A DNA stretch of 64,000 nucleotides from Metaphire vulgaris (Eukaryota; Annelida; Clitellata; Crassiclitellata; Megascolecidae): assembly GCA_018105865.1 (NCBI GenBank), contig CM030872.1:8778516-8842515 (forward strand), in the 5' to 3' direction. The notes beneath the pieces were generated by a model. That model ran no database searches. It was not told the origin of the DNA and saw only the letters and a list, made by a program, of their open reading frames with translations. Within the stretch, counting starts at the first letter, position 1. Each line of letters opens with the position of its first letter. Position numbers and translations under genes: made by a program. This document shows, piece by piece, positions 59,877 to 64,000 of the stretch.

Positions 59877-62145
59877 AATGATGATACCCTAAAGTAGGAC
59901 CAATTGAATTTTATGCCACGCACAGATGAGAATTATGAGGTGGTTTTGGGGCGAACAACTTGCCCAAGATCGCTACGCTGAGGCTGGGGTCAGATTTGAA
60001 CCCACTACCCTCCAATAACACGTTAAGAATCCTACCACTACTCCACCATGCCCCCCTATAGACATTTCAAAACTAAAATCAATCCTATATTTCAAATTAG
60101 AAATCAATTCTTATTCTTATTACCCTTCAAGAACATTGCTTATATCTTGATTCAGTGACATCAACTGCTCTTCAAGTTCTCTGATTTTTGCATCTTTTCC
60201 CAAAATAACATTGTGCAATTTCTTCTCGTTTGCATCAGCTTCTTCCTTTTTCCTGCAGACAGCAAATAAGTTTACCATGGGCGCCCGCACATAGGGGCAA
60301 GAGGGGGCACATGCCCCCCTGGAAAATGCAAATACCAACATTTCACATTGAAATTTGAAAAACTTGCTAAAATATTAACTGTGACCATTGTGCTAACACG
60401 TGTTTTGCCCCTCCTGGAAAAATTCTGTGGGCACCCATGAAATTTACTGATGCTTTCCGGCAAAATCTTGACTTCAAAACAGAGGCATCAAACAACATGG
60501 AACAAAGAAAGTAAATGTTAAGCTATAAACAAAACAAATACCAGTACAAATATTCCTGATATGAACAAAAGGAAACTTAACAATGGCTGACATGCTGAGT
60601 AAAAAGTCAAGAATAGTTTTGTATTCAGGGAAAAATTTTGAGATCTATGGTTCTGCTGATTTCAGTTAGAAAAGACAAGAACCAAAAAATTTTATGTTGT
60701 CATTACAAAAACCATACCCAAAAATTCAAATACAAATATCTCAAAACTAATCAAAGTCTTCAACCAATTGACTGAGCTCTTGGGGAAAAAACTCATTCAT
60801 TGTTCGCACGAATTTATGAGTTCTGATGTCAGAAAATACTTAATAAATAATATAAACTGCAACTAAATATATTAACCTCTCAAGTACATAAGCAATTGCC
60901 TTTGTTACATCAGGATTTGAGACTTGAAGCCTCTGCCACAATGACCAGACAAATTCCTTATCTGCCTGAGAAACAACAAAATAAACTATAAACTATTTTC
61001 ACAATCTAATGCCTGTACCATGACCCCATCTAATACAGGCATGCACAACCTGTGACCCCTGGGTAAGATTCAGCCTGTCAACTTGTTCTGTGTGGCCCTC
61101 AAAGCAAATTGAAACCAGAAAACTGGCCCGAAAACAGTAATTTTGTCATAGAAATCATACATTAACTGATATCCATCTTCAATTGGGCCAATTTTTGTGC
61201 CAAACAGTAGCTCGTTGCAACATTTATTAAAAATAATTTAAATTTGAGTAGTAGATTTATATAAAATATGCTAAAAATTTATATGGATCTACAACTCAAA
61301 TTTAAATTACAAAGAAGGCAAGAGAGAAAGAGGAAAGCCCAGGAAAAAGTGGATGGATAACAGCAAAGGAGGCTTTGAAAGATACAAGATATTCTTCAGT
61401 GACGATGTAAAGATGATTTGACTATTCTACTTCAATACTATACTAACCACATTCTGCACTGCATAAACATAAGACAAGATCAGAGCTGTAATGCCCATTC
61501 AGAGAGAAAAGAACAAATTACCGTTATATCAATAATATGTTCAGTAAGTTAATTCATAAAAACACCAACCTTGCACTGGCTAAGTTCTTGATGCAGGAAT
61601 TGATTTTCATCTCTGAGTTGACTCAGCTCACTAGTTTCTATACTCAATCAACAAAGAAAGTAAATACAATCGATATCAAATGCTTCAAAATCTTAAGTTT
61701 AAGCCAAATCCATTCACAAAGCCCTGTCCAATGCAATGCAGAAATACCAACAGCAGGCTTTTGGAAAATCCTTTTTTTTCAAATACATGCATAAGTCCTG
61801 CAGGTTCGATATATAATCCACAATTTATCTAACAGCAAACAGAGAAGACAGTAAAAGAGACAGCCATCAAGAACGCCCCTAGCCTGTATATAAACACTAA
61901 AACTTATCACTAGATTATCAGAAAATTTGGCAAGGTAAAAACCAACATAGATTTTGTCAGCATGTAGATGTTCAACAGATGTTCAGTAATAGCAAATATT
62001 ATGTTTTTCGCAAAATACTGAGATTGACAAAAATTCTAAAGTAATTTGTCAACGACTGCAATACATTAAGACACATAGGTCAGTTGAAATTGCATCAAGT
62101 GTTTTACCTGAAGAAATACTGCTTGAAAGTGACATAGCTGAAAGC
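38293..62145 (-). CDS. CNTLN: Centlein-like centrosomal coiled-coil protein, complete, 34 exons
   Basis: A coiled-coil protein whose vertebrate counterpart links centrioles at the centrosome. I resolved 34 coding exons from ATG 62135 to TGA 38293. Every intron is GT-AG, each exon's end phase equals the next exon's start phase, and the sum is 3552 nt (1183 residues plus stop), which is strong internal proof. The N-terminus is short (MSLSSSISS). The third exon holds the diagnostic [19 protein letters not shown]. The rest is heptad-rich helix broken by a basic linker ([17 protein letters not shown]) and a Ser/Asp-rich linker in exon 22. The C-terminus has the basic [15 protein letters not shown] and [12 protein letters not shown]. 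Vertebrate centlein is somewhat longer (about 1400 residues). The name rests on remembered resemblance of the exon 3 block and overall layout, not a search. Introns carry most of the local repeats. Confidence 0.85.
38546..38623 (-). CDS. CNTLN: centlein exon 33
   Basis: 78 bp, phase 0 to 0, strong donor gtaagc; [17 protein letters not shown]. Confidence 0.88.
38922..38966. repeat. (ATT)n microsatellite
   Basis: About 45 bp of ATT in a centlein intron. Confidence 0.95.
39056..39268 (-). CDS. CNTLN: centlein exon 32
   Basis: 213 bp, phase 0 to 0. [20 protein letters not shown], then [16 protein letters not shown] stop lies six bases past the gtatta donor, so intron retention would end the protein here. 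Confidence 0.9.
39625..39877 (+). mobile_element. CR1/L2-like LINE 3' end with (ATT)n tail
   Basis: It reads [20 protein letters not shown] and later [15 protein letters not shown], the WNSL / [11 protein letters not shown]-terminal pattern of CR1/L2-type ORF2. It is followed by 3' sequence running into an (ATT)n tail. Confidence 0.75.
40192..40377 (-). CDS. CNTLN: centlein exon 31
   Basis: 186 bp, phase 0 to 0, strong donor gtaagt. Ala-rich helix ([20 protein letters not shown]). Confidence 0.92.
40600..40725. repeat. GAA/GGA-rich purine tract
   Basis: About 125 bp of polypurine simple sequence in a centlein intron. Confidence 0.9.
41034..41113. mobile_element. TTAA-flanked mini-MITE, related family
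   Basis: TTAACCCCTTTACCGGC and a matching GGCCAGTAAAGAGGTTAA end. Confidence 0.6.
41215..41390. mobile_element. TTAA-flanked MITE with CCCTTT ends
   Basis: TTAACCCTTT at the left and AAAGGGTTAA at the right, 176 bp. Related sequence occurs in reverse at about 53412-53530. Confidence 0.6.
41417..41512 (-). CDS. CNTLN: centlein exon 30
   Basis: 96 bp, phase 0 to 0, donor gtaagg; [20 protein letters not shown]. Confidence 0.88.
42008..42067 (-). CDS. CNTLN: centlein exon 29
   Basis: 60 bp, phase 0 to 0, donor gtgagt; [18 protein letters not shown]. Confidence 0.87.
42348..42450 (-). CDS. CNTLN: centlein exon 28
   Basis: Phase 2 to 0, donor gttaca; [20 protein letters not shown]. Confidence 0.86.
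43138..43328. repeat. (GTA)n microsatellite
   Basis: About 190 bp of GTA with ATA and TTG variants. Confidence 0.95.
43348..43445 (-). CDS. CNTLN: centlein exon 27
   Basis: Phase 0 to 2, donor gtaaac, with a (GTA)n array starting 20 bp into the intron; [20 protein letters not shown]. Confidence 0.88.
44112..44249 (-). CDS. CNTLN: centlein exon 26
   Basis: 138 bp, phase 0 to 0, donor gtaatt; [20 protein letters not shown] and a Ser-rich break. Confidence 0.9.
44641..44772 (-). CDS. CNTLN: centlein exon 25
   Basis: 132 bp, phase 0 to 0, donor gtttga; [20 protein letters not shown]. Confidence 0.9.
44826..45100 (-). mobile_element. tRNA-derived SINE, family 1 (copy 1)
   Basis: On the minus strand the head has box A-like TAGAAGAGTGG and box B-like GGTTCAAGTCC at tRNA spacing. 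The body (gcgcttatctccggcctggg, gtggtataagcc) is shared with 56604-56880. Confidence 0.8.
45233..45363 (-). CDS. CNTLN: centlein exon 24
   Basis: Phase 1 to 0, donor gtatgt. Linker, then [19 protein letters not shown] resuming coiled coil. Confidence 0.9.
45478..45513. repeat. Perfect hairpin, 17-bp arms, with extra half-sites
   Basis: ATTCACAAACTGTTTAT pairs with ATAAACAGTTTGTGAAT around a 2-nt loop. Further cagtttgtgaa and ttcacaaactgtttatcca copies follow to 45570. Confidence 0.85.
45700..45876 (+). repeat. LINE/SINE-type 3' end with (ATTAC)n tail
   Basis: gagtagaaatagaagaggtg, then gctatataaaagctac, then ATTAC repeats. The same 3' end recurs at about 47063-47152, 54233-54325 (reverse) and 54489-54570. 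Confidence 0.6.
46038..46116 (-). CDS. CNTLN: centlein exon 23
   Basis: Phase 0 to 1, donor gttagt; [20 protein letters not shown]. Confidence 0.87.
46580..46793 (-). CDS. CNTLN: centlein exon 22, disordered linker
   Basis: 214 bp, phase 2 to 0, donor gtaggg. Ser/Asp-rich ([20 protein letters not shown], then [19 protein letters not shown]), probably unstructured and possibly phosphorylated. Confidence 0.9.
47008..47152. repeat. (ATT)n next to a shared retroposon 3' end
   Basis: About 50 bp ATT followed by the aatgctaggagcgcctctt and gaggcgctatacaaatg block with an ATTAC tail. Confidence 0.7.
47218..47294 (-). CDS. CNTLN: centlein exon 21
   Basis: Phase 0 to 2, donor gtagac; [20 protein letters not shown]. 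Confidence 0.86.
47480..47625. repeat. (TATC)n-(CATC)n tetranucleotide repeats
   Basis: Tracts of TATC, CATC and CTGT type; ORFs across them are artefacts. Confidence 0.93.
47630..47904 (+). mobile_element. LINE 3' end with (GAT)n tail
   Basis: One frame ends [20 protein letters not shown] (an LKTHLF-like position). Then come 3' sequence with gatttataagccgaggcgc and a GAT microsatellite tail. Confidence 0.55.
47974..48040 (-). CDS. CNTLN: centlein exon 20
   Basis: Phase 2 to 0, donor gttttg (weak). Strongly basic: [20 protein letters not shown]. Confidence 0.8.
48275..48352. repeat. (AT)n / (ATGT) microsatellite
   Basis: About 75 bp of AT with GTAT interruptions. Confidence 0.92.
48590..48690 (+). 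mobile_element. tRNA-derived SINE head, family 2
   Basis: gggagcagtggaatagtggt (box A-like) and GGTTCGAATCT (box B-like) at tRNA spacing. Related copies are at 49275/49600 and, reversed, 59930-60058. Confidence 0.7.
49018..49104 (-). CDS. CNTLN: centlein exon 19
   Basis: Phase 2 to 2, donor gtaatt; [20 protein letters not shown]. Confidence 0.86.
49275..49680 (+). mobile_element. SINE family 2 split by a LINE 3' end
   Basis: The SINE head (gtggaatagtg) stops near 49316. A CR1/L2-like LINE end ([20 protein letters not shown]) fills about 49320-49590. The SINE then resumes with aatagtggtagaactcttga and GGTTCGAATC. Confidence 0.65.
50127..50215 (-). CDS. CNTLN: centlein exon 18
   Basis: Phase 0 to 2, donor gtgagg; [20 protein letters not shown]. 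The acceptor is set at gtttcgag because the next AG would break the phase. Confidence 0.86.
50239..50318. mobile_element. TTAA-flanked mini-MITE, copy 3
   Basis: Same core and ends as 37669-37748. Confidence 0.7.
50395..50590 (-). mobile_element. Decayed LINE C-terminal fragment
   Basis: The minus strand resembles an RT tail ([21 protein letters not shown]) with stops. Confidence 0.4.
50886..50971 (-). CDS. CNTLN: centlein exon 17
   Basis: Phase 1 to 0, strong donor gtaagt; [20 protein letters not shown]. Confidence 0.89.
51489..51668. mobile_element. Pogo/Tigger-like MITE
   Basis: acagaacttcattataac at the left and ttataatgaggttctactgt at the right are inverted repeats. Confidence 0.65.
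51717..51817 (-). CDS. CNTLN: centlein exon 16
   Basis: Phase 2 to 1, donor gtattc; [16 protein letters not shown]. Confidence 0.86.
51991..52048. repeat. (AAT)n microsatellite
   Basis: About 58 bp of AAT. Confidence 0.95.
52886..53050 (-). CDS. CNTLN: centlein exon 15
   Basis: Phase 2 to 2, donor gtgaga. Basic linker [20 protein letters not shown], then [14 protein letters not shown]. Confidence 0.9.
53162..53193. repeat. Hairpin, 13-bp arms
   Basis: GTTGTCTGTACAT pairs with ATGTACAGACAAC around a 6-nt loop. Confidence 0.8.
53746..53867 (-). CDS. CNTLN: centlein exon 14
   Basis: Phase 0 to 2, donor gtatga; [20 protein letters not shown]. Confidence 0.9.
53996..54149 (-). CDS. CNTLN: centlein exon 13
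   Basis: Phase 2 to 0, donor gtgacc. An acidic/serine linker ([14 protein letters not shown]), then [14 protein letters not shown]. Confidence 0.9.
55049..55140 (-). CDS. CNTLN: centlein exon 12
   Basis: Phase 0 to 2, donor gtgatg; [20 protein letters not shown]. Confidence 0.87.
55671..55723 (-). CDS. CNTLN: centlein exon 11
   Basis: 53 bp, phase 1 to 0, donor gtaggt; [17 protein letters not shown]. Confidence 0.86.
55806..55886. repeat. (CAT)n microsatellite
   Basis: About 80 bp of CAT, the tail side of the LINE fragment to its right on the minus strand. Confidence 0.95.
55915..56160 (-). mobile_element. LINE C-terminal fragment with (ATG)n tail
   Basis: Minus-strand reading contains [16 protein letters not shown], matching the fragment at 11035-11190. 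Its 3' end abuts the trinucleotide array at 55806-55886. Confidence 0.6.
56392..56501 (-). CDS. CNTLN: centlein exon 10
   Basis: Phase 2 to 1, donor gttagt; [20 protein letters not shown]. Confidence 0.88.
56604..56880 (-). mobile_element. tRNA-derived SINE, family 1 (copy 2)
   Basis: Same body as 44826-45100; box B reads GGTTCGATCCC. Decayed pieces of the family lie at about 55540-55570 and 57656-57800. Confidence 0.8.
57121..57218 (-). CDS. CNTLN: centlein exon 9
   Basis: Phase 0 to 2, donor gtgagt; [20 protein letters not shown]. Confidence 0.88.
57423..57479 (-). CDS. CNTLN: centlein exon 8
   Basis: 57 bp, phase 0 to 0, donor gtaatt; [19 protein letters not shown]. Skipping it would keep the frame. 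Confidence 0.87.
57844..57947 (-). CDS. CNTLN: centlein exon 7
   Basis: Phase 1 to 0, donor gtgagc; [20 protein letters not shown]. Confidence 0.88.
58024..58240. repeat. (AAT)n/(AGT)n compound microsatellite
   Basis: Alternating AAT, AAC and AGT tracts in a centlein intron. Confidence 0.95.
58280..58560. repeat. (AAT)n plus interspersed repeat copy
   Basis: AAT runs to about 58398, then the gtggttcagtagggtctgcc block shared with 8420-8550. Confidence 0.8.
58814..58889 (-). CDS. CNTLN: centlein exon 6
   Basis: Phase 0 to 1, donor gtattt; [20 protein letters not shown]. Confidence 0.87.
58933..59010. repeat. (AT)n-(ATAC)n microsatellite
   Basis: AT dinucleotides pass into CATA repeats. Confidence 0.9.
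59537..59621 (-). CDS. CNTLN: centlein exon 5
   Basis: Phase 2 to 0, donor gttaga; [20 protein letters not shown]. Confidence 0.88.
59829..60058 (-). mobile_element. tRNA-derived SINE, family 2 (reverse) with trinucleotide tail
   Basis: On the minus strand gcatggtggagtagtggtag and GGTTCAAATCTGAC form a tRNA-like head. The opposite end is a (GAT)n tract at 59829-59885. Confidence 0.7.
60124..60252 (-). CDS. CNTLN: centlein exon 4
   Basis: Phase 2 to 2, donor gtaata. [20 protein letters not shown] coiled coil. A MITE ends only 16 bp (after its duplication) from the 3' splice site. Confidence 0.9.
60276..60439. mobile_element. hAT-like MITE beside centlein exon 4
   Basis: Ends CATGGGCGCCCGCA and TGTGGGCACCCATG. 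Flanks AAGTTTAC (60268-60275) and AAATTTAC (60440-60447) match 7 of 8. Confidence 0.8.
60877..60965 (-). CDS. CNTLN: centlein exon 3, diagnostic block
   Basis: Phase 0 to 2, acceptor ttgtttctcag. It holds [19 protein letters not shown], the most centlein-specific segment. Confidence 0.92.
61310..61400 (+). mobile_element. Small LINE C-terminal scrap
   Basis: One frame reads [20 protein letters not shown], an RGKP..KW.D motif of RT tails. Confidence 0.4.
61570..61637 (-). CDS. CNTLN: centlein exon 2
   Basis: Phase 1 to 0, donor gttggt. [20 protein letters not shown] begins the first coiled coil. Confidence 0.85.
62108..62145 (-). CDS. CNTLN: centlein exon 1 (start)
   Basis: Acceptor-like ttatag, then ATG at 62135 (MSLSSSISS) and donor gtaaaa, phase 1. 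The ATG is the first in frame. The leader may begin in an upstream non-coding exon. Confidence 0.75.
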
Positions 62146-62189
62146 CTATAACACAGAACATGATTGGGTCAATTCACATGAATTCAATC

Positions 62190-62576
62190 TGTTTAACACG
62201 AACATCTTAAAGAAAATCCTAGGAGTAACCAGGCTAGAGAAACTACGTAATGACTTCATAAAAGACCAACTGAAATGGCAAAAAGACATCATAAGCAGGA
62301 TACATCAACAGCGTTTACATTACTTCGGCCACGTAACACGAATGGAGGACTACAGATATCCAAAGATCACAATGTTTGGGAAAGTACACGGCAAAAGAAG
62401 AAGAGGAAGACCAAAGAAACGATGGATAGATTCAATAAAAGAGGACTGCAGAACAATAGGTCTAAGTATTCACGCGGCGTAGAGAGCTGCACGAGACAGA
62501 GGGACATGGAGATCAATACTGGATGGGTTACCTATGCATGCAAATAGCATTGTCAAGGTTTAGATAGATAGATGGA
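62190..62576 (+). mobile_element. LINE ORF2 C-terminal fragment with (TAGA)n tail
   Basis: The plus strand reads KILGVTRLEKLRNDFIKDQL, then RIHQQRLHYFGHVTRMED and GKRRRGRPKKRWIDSIKED, a typical LINE C-terminus, followed by a short TAGA tail. It sits just upstream of centlein exon 1. Confidence 0.75.
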
Positions 62577-62579
62577 ACA

Positions 62580-63320
62580 CAACACCAGTTATGCCAAATG
62601 AAGTTTTCAATTTGGTGAAAAAGTATAACTGATTCCGCTTGCCAACGGTTGCAGAAATTCTAGCAAAATCATGCAAGTTACCAGTGTCTGATCTGTTAAT
62701 AGTGACAACCAACCCACTCACTGGCACTTAATAATGTTTGGCATTGAGTCTGTAGCAGTCTGACACCAATGAATTTTTAAAAACCAAACATTAAGCAATT
62801 ATCCCCAGACCAGAGCAGTAATTATGCTATTGTAAGCAGATTGAATGGGGGGGGCCTCGTGTAGGCAAATACCGAGTGAGGGAATTACAAGTAAAACATG
62901 GTCCTCCATCCTACAAGCACCTAAACATTCAAAGTATATTAATATGATGTGCATGCAACCAATCAGCACTCGACAGCAGTGATAAAATGAATAGCGATGG
63001 CAACATTGTGAAGGTAAGTAAGTAAACGTTCAGATTATTGCAGTGACTTGTCCATTGGTGGACTACGTCAACGCATTACAGAGTTAGAGTTCATAGCCAG
63101 TGCAGAACAGCCAAGTCTTTAGCCTCTCCTTGAAAATGTCGAGCGAAAGGAGAGTTAAACGTATGGCGGTAGGCCATTAAAGATCCTCGCGCAGCATGAT
63201 CTCCTACGGTGCAGAGGCACGTTCTCAGGACAGCCAGTGAGAGGCAGACAAGGCGGATCTCAGGCCATAGGCAGCCACAGGTTCGGTGGTAAAGGCTGGC
63301 CACCATCCGCCGATGTATGG
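62580..63320. other. Upstream of centlein, no gene seen
   Basis: Unique-looking sequence; neither a clear promoter motif nor an exon was recognised. Confidence 0.35.
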
Positions 63321-63332
63321 CTTAGCCAACTA

Positions 63333-63529
63333 CAGTGGTGGCTCCAGGATTTGGCAAGTGGAGGGGGCGTTGGAGTGGAAACTTTTAAGCTAGAGGCCAA
63401 CTATTTGTTGCTAGGTATTTAGCAGTAAGTATAGGTCCCAACATGGGAGACACTGGAGGACCAGGCATTCAATCGCAGGGGAGGGGCGGGGTACACGGCC
63501 CCCGGGGTCCCCATATGGAGCCGCCACTG
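63333..63529. mobile_element. hAT-like MITE, family C (copy 2)
   Basis: Ends CAGTGGTGGCTCC and GGAGCCGCCACTG; flanks GCCAACTA and GCCAGCTA match 7 of 8. Confidence 0.85.
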
Positions 63530-63820
63530 GCCAGCTATGTGCTGATCGCCAAAAACCGAGGATCAGCACCGGATCCTATGGACAATGAACCTACGGGTGC
63601 GCCTTTACCTTTACCGTGCAAGCAGACATGTGACTGCCTGAGAAATAAAATCTTCACGGGCCGATAGAACCGCTCCCGGTTTCAGAGCCGACGCTCAACC
63701 GAAAAAGCCACCGAGACTAACATTCAATATTCCCAGAGGCATCAACGAACAGCCACAGTATGCCAAATTATTCATCATTCAAAAGTCAGTAACCCAAAAT
63801 TTGGAAGAGCATGTCCTTAC

Positions 63821-63859
63821 TTGCTTAAGGCGTCCTTAGTTCCAACTACTCAAACTCAG
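63821..63859 (-). other. Possible non-coding 5' exon of centlein
   Basis: The acceptor-like atatttgcag and a strong donor gtaagg bound 39 bp with stops in all frames. It could be a 5'-UTR exon, but the only evidence is splice-site shape. Confidence 0.25.
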
Positions 63860-64000
63860 CTGCAAATATATTAAATAAATAACCAACTAACGAAATTATC
63901 CGACGATTCAGCGTATAATTTTGTTCCTATTTTAATGAACAAATTAATAAATTATGCAAAAATCGCTTTAAAACCTTAAATTTAAACGTTCATTTCTCCA

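Noticed and set aside
44826..60058. tRNA genes at the box A/B matches
   Set aside because: They have tRNA-like promoters but no cloverleaf and are repeated with a common body, so they are SINE heads.

Overview
The window looks like a repeat-laden intron-rich animal genome. The introns are GT-AG, there are two multi-exon metazoan genes (a nicotinic acetylcholine receptor alpha subunit and a centlein-like centrosomal coiled-coil protein), and there are many trinucleotide microsatellites, hAT-like MITEs, tRNA-derived SINEs and degraded LINE ends. A marine invertebrate is most likely. I cannot fix the phylum from sequence alone. No operon, rRNA, functional tRNA or CRISPR array is visible.

Layout. 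1-2840: a decayed cut-and-paste transposon with a spliced transposase-like gene and imperfect terminal inverted repeats. 2841-5460: MITEs and minisatellites. 5465-15278 (minus strand): five exons of an alpha-type nAChR covering the mature N-terminus through TM3 and the cytoplasmic loop. The TM4 exon must lie left of the window, and the signal-peptide exon is only tentatively placed near 20.7 kb. 15.3-24.7 kb: MITEs, large simple repeats and no confident exon. 24.8-36 kb (minus): an unresolved gene region with several exon-like ORF segments, interrupted by two minisatellite arrays (117-bp and 102-bp periods). The 117-bp array carries splice-site-bounded open segments in every unit and is broken by a LINE insertion with a target-site duplication. 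38293-62145 (minus): a complete centlein-like gene. I resolved 34 coding exons with matching phases, 3552 nt including the stop, 1183 residues. 62.2-64 kb: a LINE fragment, a MITE and a possible non-coding 5' exon.

Functional reading. The two solid genes are unrelated: a synaptic-type cation channel subunit and a centriole/centrosome linker protein. Both lie on the minus strand, and no convincing plus-strand host gene was found. Most of the remaining DNA is transposon-derived. At least ten elements have 8-bp target-site duplications that can be read directly, which is the hAT hallmark.
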